Assembly (NCBI GenBank): GCA_029959085.1
Contig: JARWIR010000005.1
Location: 5,024,501-5,088,500 of the forward strand
Reading direction: 5' to 3'
DNA: 64,000 nucleotides
Source of the DNA: Nemophila menziesii
Taxonomy: Eukaryota; Streptophyta; Magnoliopsida; Boraginales; Hydrophyllaceae
Of the stretch, positions 34,811 to 45,204 are shown piece by piece. The notes under the pieces were generated by a model. It was not told the origin of the DNA, searched no databases, and saw only the letters and a program-made list of their open reading frames with translations. Position 1 is the first letter of the stretch. Every line of letters begins with the position of its first letter. A program made the translations under genes and the position numbers.

Positions 34811-36129
34811 TTTAGGCCTAAAATTTAAAAATGAGAATTTTAAGGGCCTAGTTACTTTTTATGTTTTTTAAGGGCCTAATTAGGAATTTTTTGTTTAGGT
34901 TCACGTTTTTTAGGGGTACAGACCCACTATTTTAGGGGGTATACACCCACTATTTTAATTTTTTAGGGGTAGATCCCCCTATTTTAATTTTTCAAGGATA
35001 CCCGTTTTTTAAGTTAAGTCCATATTATTCAAAGTCCATATTGTCCAAGGCAGTCCAAATAAACAGGTTAGTCCAAAACAGGGGGTATATACCCCTAAAA
35101 TATCATTTTTACCCCCTAAAAATCATGTTTACCCCTTCAATTAAATGGTTACCCCTCAAATATCAAAACGGGGGGTTTATACCCCCTGAATATCTAAATC
35201 TGCAAAAAGGACCCTGAAAAAAAAAATTTAAAAAAAAAATACAAACAGATCTGAGATGAGGTTTGGTGCGGTTGAAATAGCTGAGATGAGTGGTGGTGAG
35301 TGTTTAGGTGGGGTTGGAATATATTAGATGCAGCAGTATTGCTATGGTGTCGCTGTGGTGGTGTTACAGTGATCTCGCCGGAAATGGCAGTTGTTTTCCT
35401 GGTTTGACCTCGCCGGAAATGGCAGTTGTTTTCCTGGTTTGACCTCGCCGGAAATGGCAGGACCTCGTGGTGATTGGTGGGGTTGGAATAGTCGAGATGC
35501 AGCAGTGTTGGTGGTGGTGTTGCTGTGATGACGACGACTATGGTGGGAAGGGCGTGATTTTCGTGGATCTCGAGGGGGACGGCGAGGGTAAGAGCAAGAG
35601 GGTGGTGGTGTTGGTGGTCCTCGAGGATGGTGGTGGTGGTGGAACTCGAGCTGGCGGCGAATGTGAGATCTCGATGTTGGTGGTGTTGGTGGACCTCGAG
35701 CTGGCGGCGAATGTGGTCGGGTTTCACGGCGACGTTGCAGAGATGGAGAGGAGAGAGGGGTTCGCGTGAGGTGGTGGCTGGTGCAGCGTCGTGGATCTGT
35801 TTAGGGTTTGGACTGAGGTAGCGGCGTGGTGGGGATGCAGTTCGCCGTGGTGGGGGGTGCAGTTCGCCGTGGTGGTCGAAGCAGCGCTCGTGGTGGTGGT
35901 GGTGGCTCGTCGTTGTGGTGGTGGCTTCATATTGTTGCAGCGGCGAGTTTTAGGGGCTGTCGAGAAAGGAGGTCGGGTAGGGTTTTGGTTTGCAGAAAGA
36001 GAGGCTGTCGAGAAAGAAGGGGGAGGGGGTGGGTTTTATGTGTTTTTTTAGTTGGGTTCCAATTGGGCTAGTTGGTTTCCAATTGGGGCCCTATTTTATA
36101 AAACACTAGTTGTCTTAGGCCCTTTATCC
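34811..36129 (+). mobile_element. Probable non-autonomous DNA element, GC-rich interior
   Basis: Both ends carry imperfect inverted segments (left TTAGGCCTAAAATTTAAAA and TTTTAAGGGCCTA; right complement AAGGGCCTAAGACAACTAG and TTTTATAAAATAGGGCC). The left third repeats TAGGGGGTATACACCC-like blocks. The right two thirds (35250-36050) are GC-rich with GGTGGT runs and low-complexity frames on both strands, like elements A and B. No exact target duplication was found, so boundaries are tentative. Confidence 0.45.
35368..35461. repeat. 37-bp tandem repeat, about 2.5 copies
   Basis: Units of GACCTCGCCGGAAATGGCAG followed by TTGTTTTCCTGGTTT, nearly identical between copies. Confidence 0.95.
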
Positions 36130-36562
36130 TCTTTTACCCATTTGTGGTAAAAAAAAAATTGCTTTAAATTTCTTTACAAGTCAATGTATTATGTAAAATT
36201 GCAAAAGAGGTCCTTATATGATGCAAAATTGCACTATACGTCCCTATATTTTGTAATATATAAATATAAGTCTTGTGATTATTATTTTTTTAATTAATTA
36301 CTCTATAAGTTCTTTATTTTTTATAAAAAATAACATATATTATATATAAAAAAATTAAAAATCATATAATTAAAGTAATTTATAACTTAATAAAATAAAT
36401 TTGAAAAATTAGGGGAGGCTAAATAAAGATTTTACAAATATTTAGGGATTATTTATTTATAATTTTTTTTTTTTTAATGTTTAGTTATATATTTTTTTTC
36501 CAGAAAATTCAGAGGGGACCATGGACCCCCTAACCCCCCTTTGGCTCCGTCCCTGATAAGGA

Positions 36563-37335
36563 GCTAAAGATGTTGTATTAGCGGAGTGACGATTCAAATC
36601 AACTTGATCCAAATTTACTTGACGAGCTTTTATCAAATATACCTGCATTATCTTCAGTATTTCATAAACCACCTTAAGCATTTATAACACGTGTTAAGAT
36701 AACAAATAAAAATGAAGAAGATGAGTTGCATGATGTAGGTGAAGTGGGACCCACTTCTGATTCACCAGCTCATGCCTCCAGTATCCACGTCAGCACATGT
36801 GAGACAGGTGTCTGGTACACCTGTTACTCCTGTGGATTTACTTGATTTAATGGCCATGGATAATAATAATAATAATAATAATGACAATTATGTTCCTTCT
36901 TTACCTGTTGTACTAGAAGCATCTGCTAGTTAAGGTTTACAAGTGAGTGCACAATTACTCAATTAGTACGTATCAATGGACAAGTATTTTACAGCATGTT
37001 GTTTGAGAATTATACCAAATTACCCTTGGCGGCTTTTTAATCAAGTTCAACAAGTATACATTCTGATGATGGGCCCGTTCAGATTACGCAGTTAGATACC
37101 GGGACATGGAGAATGGAGAGAGCCACTTTCCTTAAGGTAAATAATATCTTTATAGGCAATAAATATAAGTAAATTTTTTTTTTTTTAGTAAGCAAGCAAG
37201 CATATATTGTTTCTTTTGCAGACATGGAAGTCACTACCTAATTCTAATGAAGTGATTAAGGAGATCCAAGGATAGTAATAAACAGTGTTGAAGCAACTTT
37301 GGATCGTTTAGCTGCATCAAATATCAACATAGGCA
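36563..37335 (+). pseudogene. Beta-adaptin (AP-1/AP-2 large subunit) pseudogene fragment
   Basis: Broken frames align with the hinge and ear of plant beta-adaptins: KDVVLAE-like start, [71 protein letters not shown], then a degraded ear and TWKSLPNSNEVIKEIQG and NSVEATLDRLAASNI. A GT-AG intron is retained at about 37137-37221, so this is a decayed genomic copy, not a retrocopy. The trunk domain is missing upstream and several stops are present. Beta-adaptin is the cargo-adaptor subunit of clathrin coats. Confidence 0.85.
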
Positions 37336-37512
37336 TTTAAATCAAGATACCTTGTATCTTTCAGCTTATTTATAGAATCTTTTGCTATAATATCTATAAA
37401 TAATACTACAAGGTTAAATTCTATAATTCAGTGGTAATTGATTCTGCATACTTTTTAAACATCATTATTGAAAGAAAAAAATTTGATTTCTTCTATTCTA
37501 GCAATGTTTAAT

Positions 37513-38277
37513 GAGCCAATTGTTGATTAATGCCTATTAAAAAACTTATTTAGAAAAAGGTGCCTAGAAAAAAATATTTATTGAAAACAGCCCCTTATAA
37601 TTAACAATTAAAAAATAAGAAAAAAACTAATAAACACGCGCGTGCGTCCGTGAAATTTTTTTAAAATCGTCATAACTAATTCAAAAAAAATCAAAAAAAT
37701 TCAAAAAAAATTATATTTGGATAAATCAAATTAATATTTACGTCTATGATTTTTTTCGGAATTTTCTGAATTTTTTGATTTTTTTTGATTTTTTTTTATT
37801 TTTTTAATTTTTTTTTTCGCAGACACGAAATTCCATGTTTCAAACATGGAATTTCATGTTTGAAACATGGAATTCCATGTTTAAAACATGGAATTCCATG
37901 TTTATTTCATGGTTTAAAACATGGAATTCCATGTTTAAAACATGGAATTCCGTGTCTGCGAAAAAAAAATTAAAAAAATTCGAAAAAATTAAAAAAATTC
38001 AAAAAAAATCAAAAAAATTCATAGACGTAAATATTAATTAGATTTATTCAAAAATATTTTTTTTTTAATTTTCTGATTTTTTTTGAATTAGTTATGACGA
38101 TTTTAAAAAAATTTCACGGACGCGCGCATGTGATGGAATTAATAAAGGTATAGAAAATATAAAGGGGATGTTTTCTATAAATAATTATTTCATTAGGCAT
38201 TTTTTTATAAATAAGATTATTGAAGGCATAAAAAAACAATTAGAGAGTTTAAGGAGGATGTTTTCAACAATAACCCC
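37513..38277 (+). mobile_element. Small DNA element D, relative of element C
   Basis: Flanked by ATGTTTAAT at 37504-37512 and 38278-38286, a 9-bp duplication. Long inverted arms (AATGCCTATTAAAAAACTTA, then CGTGAAATTTTTTTAAAATC and TTACGTCTATGATTTTTT) surround a palindromic array. Ends match those of element C at 24039-27280. No coding capacity. The 9-bp duplication points to a Mutator-like origin, less securely than for A and B. Confidence 0.7.
37818..37960. repeat. Tandem palindromes AATTCCATGTTT/AAACATGGAATT
   Basis: At least five alternating inverted half-units (GGAATTCCATGTTT, AAACATGGAATT) are framed by CGCAGACACG on the left and CGTGTCTGCG on the right, so the whole array is itself an inverted repeat. 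Confidence 0.95.
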
Positions 38278-38286
38278 ATGTTTAAT

Positions 38287-39032
38287 AGTATTTATTATTA
38301 TTATTATTCGGATAATTCTTTAAAATATTTGAAATTGTGTTCATTAATCTTTTTTGGCCCTTTTGGTCCTTTCATGTAAGTATTATCAAGCCGATACAGT
38401 ATCCTCTCCAAGCCCTTCATTTTTAGTTACCTTCACTAATGAGTATTAGTTTGTTATCTTTGTGTTGTTGTACGAATTGGGCTAAAAAGCCCAAGATATT
38501 CACAACTTTAGCTAAAAAAGACATCATTTATCTTTGTTCCATACCTTGAAGGCACTCGATTCTCTTTATTCATCCATAATGAATGCATATCTTATATGTT
38601 AGAGAAAAGAAATCAAATGATCGTACAATAAAAAATGGAGGAAAATAATATAATATAGGCAAAAAAGCGAGAACAATGGCACAACAAATTCTGAGTTTTA
38701 GTCTGCTTCTTCCTCAATTTCGATCCTCATATTTACCTTTTGAGTATATTTTTGATAGTTATTCTGATTTGTTAAGTTTTGGGAGTGGTAAAGAGATAAA
38801 AGCAGGAACAAACAAACCTCACAATTGGCTTTCAGTGCTCCTATTTAAAAAAAATAACATAAAACATCAGACAGTTTATCTTATTTATTGTCGAAGTCAC
38901 ACAGTTCACCAATTCACATAGGTAGCTCATTATACAGATTCCAAACAATTATATGAAAAAAAACAGATTCAAAGTTTTGCAGAATTTTAGATTGCACTAA
39001 CTATTTCATTCATTCATTTTGCGACTTGTGTA
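38287..39032. other. Intergenic, one unrecognised 81-codon frame
   Basis: A plus-strand frame at 38676-38921 begins MAQQILSFSLLLPQFRSSYL but resembles no known family. It has low complexity at the end and no supporting context. It is not called as a gene. Confidence 0.3.
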
Positions 39033-39377
39033 TCAGTTTGAACTTTGAATTTTTGAAGATGGGTTCCTGATTAAAGTCTCCCCTTTTAACGCAGCAACAT
39101 ATCTATCATTTGTATCTTCCTTCCTTTGTATCTCTCCAAGATATTCCATTAATCGTTCTTTATTAATCTGCCCCATCATTACGTTTTGGGGAAGGGGTTT
39201 AAGACGGAGTTTAGCTTCGAGATCGGGATTGGTGGAATTAGTAAATTGCATAACACCGTAGCCGATGATACCCGGAATGACGCCGCACACGGCGGCGAAG
39301 CCGAAGAAGAACGGCTTTGATTCCTTCGTCTTATAAACTAGCCACCTCCACACTCCACTCTTCATAAATATCGACAT
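39033..39377 (-). CDS. Conserved small plant membrane protein, unknown function
   Basis: A single-exon frame of 114 residues starts with MSIFMKSGVWRWLVYKTKES. It has one hydrophobic helix (PFFFGFAAVCGVIPGIIGYG, about residues 22-41) followed by a soluble tail (LEAKLRLKPLPQNVMMGQI, RYVAALKGETL). The layout, a short basic N-terminus before a single membrane span, fits a small organellar inner-membrane or ER protein. The sequence has the feel of a conserved plant family, but I cannot name it. The reading frame is intact, codon use is ordinary and the start is the first ATG. Nearest neighbours are transposons and the YJU2-like gene 0.8 kb away on the same strand. Confidence 0.75.
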   Translation of the reverse strand: MSIFMKSGVWRWLVYKTKESKPFFFGFAAVCGVIPGIIGYGVMQFTNSTNPDLEAKLRLKPLPQNVMMGQINKERLMEYLGEIQRKEDTNDRYVAALKGETLIRNPSSKIQSSN

Positions 39378-39797
39378 CTTCTCTCTAAATCTGATTGCAG
39401 TTGAATTGTTAATATAATTTTGAATAAAACACGATAAAATGTTTAAAACAAAATAGATTTATAAAAATGAAATTACTAAAATTGAAGAAATGAGAACTTG
39501 GATGTGTCTTACTATTAAATTTACGGAACGGGTGTGGAAGGAAAGACGGATGTAGCGGCGGCGTGAGTTGAATTTGCAGATGCGAAAGATGAAGTGATTG
39601 TGTAAAATCAAAACTAAGTTTATCATGTTCAAAAAAGAATTCAAACCTTATACTATTCATATATATTTTTAAAAATCCTATTAAATATAGTCTCGCCTTG
39701 TTTTAGTTTGTAAGCAAGGCTTGTTGTAATTTTAATGAATTTTTTTTGGTACCAAAACAAAGTTGAAGTAGAAATAATTACAACCATAAACAATCAA
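39378..39797. other. Upstream region of the small membrane-protein gene
   Basis: Presumed promoter and 5' UTR on the minus strand. Frames on the minus strand here (to 39660) have no recognisable content. Confidence 0.4.
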
Positions 39798-39806
39798 TTT
39801 TTAATA

Positions 39807-39998
39807 GAGTAATACTGGGTATCACCCAAAAAGGCATCACCTAAACATCACCTATGATGTGGAGGTTAGGTGGCCCAATGATGTTATTTCTCTTTCCAGG
39901 TTTACTTTTTTCTCTTTCTTCCATGATTGGGCCACCTAACCGCCACATCATAGGTGATGTTTAGGTGATGCCTTTTTGGGTGATACCCAGCATTACTC
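39807..39998. mobile_element. MITE, 192 bp, 9-bp TSD, about 75-bp inverted arms
   Basis: Perfect TTTTTAATA at 39798-39806 and 39999-40007 flank an almost complete hairpin: arms begin GAGTAATACTGGGTATCACC and continue through GGCATCACCTAAACATCACC, with few mismatches between arms. The 9-bp duplication and long inverted repeats indicate a Mutator-type MITE. Confidence 0.93.
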
Positions 39999-40209
39999 TT
40001 TTTAATACATATAAAAGTACGGCACTTAAAAGAAAAGAAAATAATAAGCAACTGAAAAAGTTGAGTTGAAAATTAGCTCCTAAACATCTTTCATCTTCAA
40101 CTGTATATATCTTAGCTTAGCCTAATCAAAAAAAATGACATGTTAGGTTAAGGAAAAAATAAGAAAAATCAATACACAAACACAAACACAGGAGATTACG
40201 TGAAAGAAT

Positions 40210-41016
40210 CTAGGCTTCGGATTTTGGAGATTTCGGATACGGCACCACGTTAAAGTGAACTGTAAAATTTCTAAGTTTAGTAGAGTTATTTGTCTTGGAT
40301 GATTTCTTCTTAAATTTATAATTCTTCACTTTGATATCCATTAGTCGCTTCACCTCAAGGGTTTCACCATTCCTTAATGGATATAAGTTAATAACATAAT
40401 CTGAATTTTTGGGATCTATCTTCAACGTAATCTGTTCAGAGCATATCTTGCAATTAACGTAATATCTGATCTTTTGAATTCCGAGGAAAGTCTGCATAAA
40501 ACATACATAAACATGTGTTATTCCAAAATATGAAGAACAAATCGTCAAATGTATAACATGGGTATATTTACTACTGTTTTATTACATAAGTATATTTTGG
40601 CTATTTCACATAACACAGACACCAATGGTGTAATTAACTTTCCAACATACAAACTAAAAAGCTCTACATCAGCCTAACAAACCACTAAGATAATTATGAA
40701 TGACACGGCATTTCACATCTTCAACTGTAATACAATACAATGGCTAAACCCTTATTTTGACTCACTAATTAACTCCATTCATCCAAAAATTGAACAAATC
40801 CAAATCAAATTATTGAATAAAATTAGTTATAATTTTGAAAATTACATATAATGAAAATAAATTAACCTCGTCCATAACGTCCTTCTGGACAATAACGTCT
40901 TCGGCAATATCGTCCTCACCCTTTTTAATCGAACGTGTGCCTTCAAAATTCATATGGCCACAAGTAGAGCATTGTAGATGTACCGTACGCATAATCCTTT
41001 TCATTCCCGGGATCAT
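40210..41016 (-). CDS. Short YJU2/CWC16-like splicing factor
   Basis: Two exons (40867-41016 and 40210-40491, phase 0, good GT-AG borders) give 143 residues. The N-terminal part, VHLQCSTCGHMNFEGTRSI, and the second exon, FLGIQKIRYYVNCKICSEQI followed by LKIDPKNSDYVI, match the zinc-binding core of YJU2/CWC16 proteins. These proteins join the spliceosome around the first catalytic step. Both CxxC pairs are present (Cys16/Cys19 and the CKIC pair). Full YJU2 proteins are about twice as long. Here the usual N-terminal leader is reduced and the long charged C-terminus is replaced by a Lys/Ser-rich tail ending SPKSEA. The start at 41016 is a choice; an upstream exon is possible. The intron carries one GGGACC-type motif (about 40605-40640). 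Confidence 0.75.
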
Positions 41017-41394
41017 GGCTGGTATCCTCAAACTCTAGACTATGGAAACCCTTATGTATGGTGGGGGCTTTACAAAGGAGGGAACGAATATATATATATA
41101 GATGTACATCTAAAAGGTTTAAGTATATTTTCTATTTTTTTTAACCCTAATGGCTATAATTTATGTGTCACCTTGCATTAAATTAAAAAGAAAAAAAAAG
41201 ATAATTAGAAATAGAACACTGCAAAAAACCGAATCCAATTTTTTTAAAAGATCGATAGTCGGTAAAATTGTTAGACTATTTCGGAGAGACCAAGAGGTCA
41301 TGAGATAACAAATCTCCAATTCAATAATACAACGCTGATTTTTTTCCTATCCACTTTCCAAACCTAAAAAACAATTAATAATATGAAATAATAG

Positions 41395-41650
41395 TAATTC
41401 ACCAAATCACTGGTCCACTAAGTTCTGCCTATCACTGGTCCACTAAGTTCTGCCTCGGTCTGGCTATCGGACCAGTCCTACCGGTCCTTAGGACCGGACC
41501 GGACCGACCAGTTCCAGGACCGTTACCGAACCAGTGCTACAGTATGGAACCGAACCGGACCGGATCGGGTCAGGTCATATGAGTCTGGTTCTTTTAAAAA
41601 AAACTATGCATTTAGATCGGTCCGGACCAGACCGGACCGATAACTAAATA
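41395..41650. repeat. ACCGGACC-rich repeat with a short tandem duplication
   Basis: Two copies of ATCACTGGTCCACTAAGTTC then TGCCT lie at about 41405-41455, followed by imperfect ACCGGACCGG repeats. Similar in style to the AACCGAAC block at 6.7 kb; probably the end of a DNA transposon. Confidence 0.6.
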
Positions 41651-42114
41651 ATATATATTATATATATTACACCGCCGTACACCCACCCCACCCGACCCCA
41701 TAAATTTTCCCTTACCCACCCACCCGCTCTCATTTACTCCCTCTCCTCTCTCGTAACAGTTACTCTCTCAACCACTCTCCATCTCATTTTCATCTTTACG
41801 CAATATCTTGAATTTATATTCTATACTACCTAATCTATTGTCTTCTAATCTCTGATATATTCACTTATTAAACCATGGTGGGTTTTGGATTTGGTAATCT
41901 TCATCAGATGGGTTTATTGTTCGTTTGATGTTGTAATCTTAAATCCATTATGAGAGTTTTGAAAAGTGTAAGTTTTCATTTGATATTTCTACTGTGTGTG
42001 TGTATATATATATATATATTGTGTGAACATTGAGATTCTTATGTTGATTTATCTTATGCATGGTTGATTTTCAGGATTCTTATGATGATTTTCTGGATTT
42101 GGATTGAAGGTAAT

Positions 42115-42947
42115 ATCAAACAAATATAAAGTAAGAAGCTAATATCAAATTAAAACATATAATTTCCAAAGAAACTTAGATAGAAGAATTAGAATTCATA
42201 GATTATACATATGCAAAACCCAAGCTATGGGGAGTTTAGTTCATACCTGAAGGAAATAAACTAAAAGAAATTACAAAAGACATCATCTTGCTCTCTACAA
42301 TAAACTGGAAGAATAAAACCTTAAGGACTAATTACTATGAGGCAAGGATGATTTACAAGTGATATAAGGGTGTATTTATAGGTGTTTAGAAGACTTAATT
42401 CGTTTTCTTGAGGAAAAGTTAAGGTAATGGACTTCTAGCCCAACTCAAATTCGTATGGAAATAAAGATAAACACTGCTGCACCGTTTTGAGTGTATCTTC
42501 TTCGTTATTGGTCGGATTTTGCTCCACAAGATACCAAAAGAATCGCAACAGAATTATCTAGACCATGTAGAAGGAAATCATCAGATTCGGCCTATTTCTT
42601 AGGTAAAAACGCCTATCTTTGGACGTGTATGCAGAATCCCAGATTTAGGCAGCTTTTCCTTTTCCATCTTTTTAGCAATTATTTCCTTATCTCCAATTAC
42701 CATGCAAATCTCTTTCCATAAGTTGTTGTCTTTAATTTGGACTCTAATTAATCTCCATAATTATCTTTAAAGCTACACACTAAATAAACAATTAAACCCA
42801 ATATGCTCTAAAAACATTATTTCTACAAATCAAGACTCAAAATAGGAAAGTGCACTAAAACTCAAGAAAATCGACATTATTGACTTCTAAATCACTTAAA
42901 ATGATGTCTCATCCTAACATTAATCTATCACAAATGAGGAGACATCA
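42115..42947 (-). mobile_element. Ty3-type 3' LTR, truncated (5' part of LTR)
   Basis: Matches the first 830 bp of the solo LTR at 21288, in inverse orientation. It starts TGATGTCTCC at 42947 and is lost at about 42115. A purine tract (AGGAGAAGGAAG) directly precedes it in element orientation. Confidence 0.85.
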
Positions 42948-43100
42948 CTTCCTTCTCCTAATAAATCTGCTCTCGCCTAGAAAAAATCTGTAAAGACAAA
43001 AACTAAAAAGAAAAGCGTAAAATAGAACTAACTAAAATAAAAGCACTAGATAATTGCACAAGGACTAACGATGTAGTCCCCGGCAGCGGCGCCAAAAACT
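42948..43100 (-). other. 153-bp LTR-element interior with PBS and polypurine tract
   Basis: In minus orientation this contains a primer-binding site TGGCGCCGCTGCCGGGGA (43077-43094) 6 bp inside the LTR end. It complements the 3' end of plant tRNA-Asp with one mismatch. About 115 bp of non-coding sequence and a polypurine tract beside the next LTR follow. There is no room for gag or pol. Confidence 0.85.
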
Positions 43101-44300
43101 TGGTGGGGCCTAGGGTGTGATAAAATAAGATATAAATAAAGTGAAATTAACACCCTAAAGCTACACGGTTCTGCAAGTATACAGATCGTATGCAAGTTTT
43201 AGTTAAATAATTAAGATTCGTTCCGCAGAGACTACGAAGGTTAGGGAAATCTTATGCAATAATCAAGTGCAAATAAATTAAAGTTAGAACAACTAAACGC
43301 AAATAAAAGTAAAGACAAATAGATATTTGTTTGATTTTCTAATTAACTAAACTAAAACTAAGAATTTAAAGACAGAAAAATAAATACGAAAAAGAAGTAA
43401 TATGAGAATATAGCTCGAGTTATTAGCATGTAATCCCCACTAGTTTTGCCGTTCTAAACATGTAAGGGTGAATTATGTAGTATTTCAATAATCGGTTCCA
43501 ATTCGCTATCGGTAGTTTAAAATAGGATTTACCCGTGTCAATAAGGCTTCCTAAGCAAACTTTTCCTGTAATTGGTAAATAGTCACAAGAACTAAATTAT
43601 CTAGTTAGGTTGATTTGTCAGATCTAAACCGAATACTAGACGTTATGTGCTAAACATGCAATTAAACACCGTTGTCAATGGTGACCTAACTACTAGATGG
43701 TAATTCTAAATGGCTGCAGTCCACAAGAACACAGAATATAAACCCAAACACATAAACAGAGAATAAAAACTATAATTCAATTTAGAACATTAAAATTCCC
43801 AAATTAGATAGATGTCAATCAAAACTAGGGTTCATACATATATGCTAAAAACTCAAGCTAAAGAAATTTAGTTCATGCAAGAAAAGAAAGAAATTACAAA
43901 TTTAAAGGTAGAAGAAGGCATTGTGATGAACAACTCCTTCCAGACTTCTTTTCTTGTGTTGTAAGCTTCCTCTTGGTTTAAGGTTTCACCAAGGATGATT
44001 TAAGAGTGTTAAGAGGCTGTATTTATAGTGTATAGGTTGACCTAATTCGTTTCTTGGAAGAAAGGCCAAGTAATAGACTCCAAGCCCAACTCAAATTCGT
44101 ATGGATAATTACTGTTGAACTGTTTTGAGCATATCTTCTTCGTTATTGGTCGGTTTTTGCTCCATAATATACCAAAAGAATCCTAAGCGAATTATCTACG
44201 TCCCTATGAAAGGAATCTTCCAAAATCGGCTTCCTTGAAGGAGTTATCATCACTTCTTTAGACGTTGCTGCAGAAATTCAGATTTAGGCAGCTTTATTGG
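43101..44300 (-). mobile_element. Ty3-type 5' LTR, truncated (3' part of LTR)
   Basis: Ends CTAGGCCCCACCA in element orientation, matching the end of the solo LTR at 22812, and remains alignable up to the AAAGCTGCCTAAATCTGA segment at about 44290. It is clearly more diverged from the solo LTR than the 42.1-42.9 kb LTR is. Confidence 0.8.
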
Positions 44301-45195
44301 CCACGTTGTCATTTAGTTAATAGCAACTACTTTTGTAGTCATTAGCGACTACAAAATATAGTTGCAAATAAAAAAGTCTATAAAGAGCCCGCTGTGAGCT
44401 CTTCTCTCCCATTATTCACCTCAATCCATTAAAATATCCGTGAGATTTTAGCAAAATACTCCATTTCTGAGCTCAATCCAAGCCATAACAACACTAAAAT
44501 AATCTCCAAAACATAAGGTATGTCTTAATTTTCCTATTTGTTCATGCTTTAATAATCTAACCTATTTTTTTGAACATAAATTATATAAAGTGTATGATTT
44601 AACTTGATGTGAATGTTTAAATTCTAGCCGACTATAATGGGCTAGGAGGGAAGCACTTTACATAGGTAAGATTTTTTGGTTGATGATCATCTAAGATTCC
44701 TAATGCTTAATAGGAGTGCTTTGAGTAGAATTATCATAGTAATAACCATCATGTTATTACAATTAATTTAATGTTTATTTATTTTTATCATATTTTATTC
44801 TATTGGGATTCAACTATCAATAATGGTTGGTATAATGTTCTTCTCATAAGTCTTTACTGGTTCTTAACTTTTTGTATGTGATCTTTGATTGAAGAAGAAA
44901 AATAAAGTTTTGTTAATAAGTTTGGTGCCCTTTTATTTTATGAAACTTGCAAACAATAAAAACCAAAATTTACTGTTGTGCTATTATTGTGTATGTTATC
45001 TTGATCAAGTGATTACATAACAAGGGCACTTTTGGATGATTTACCTGCACTTGGAGATCGCCTTCAAGTTTTGAAGGCAAATAATCATTTTTAAAAGGTG
45101 TGTAAAAAATCATGTTTTTGCTAACAAAAGAAAATGCCAAGCGAGGAAAAAGAAGAGATATCTCAGTGGCTGGCACAGGCTTTTTTGGTATATAG
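44301..45195. other. Intergenic, AT-rich
   Basis: A dyad-rich stretch (CTACTTTTGTAGTC, AGCGACTACAAAAT) at about 44325-44360 suggests another repeat end. No gene is seen. Confidence 0.35.
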
Positions 45196-45204
45196 TTTAT
45201 TTTC

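Noticed and set aside
35194..36071. Open frames up to 177 codons, His/Thr-rich or Val/Gly-rich
   Set aside because: Same GGTGGT-type composition artefact within a repeat; frames overlap on both strands.
37828..37951. Regularly spaced repeats that superficially resemble a CRISPR array
   Set aside because: Units are self-palindromic, spacing is irregular with no unique spacers, and the context is a plant DNA transposon.
41017..41031. Extension of the YJU2-like frame to a TTG at 41031
   Set aside because: TTG is not a usual plant start; the ATG at 41016 is the first in frame, although an upstream exon cannot be excluded.
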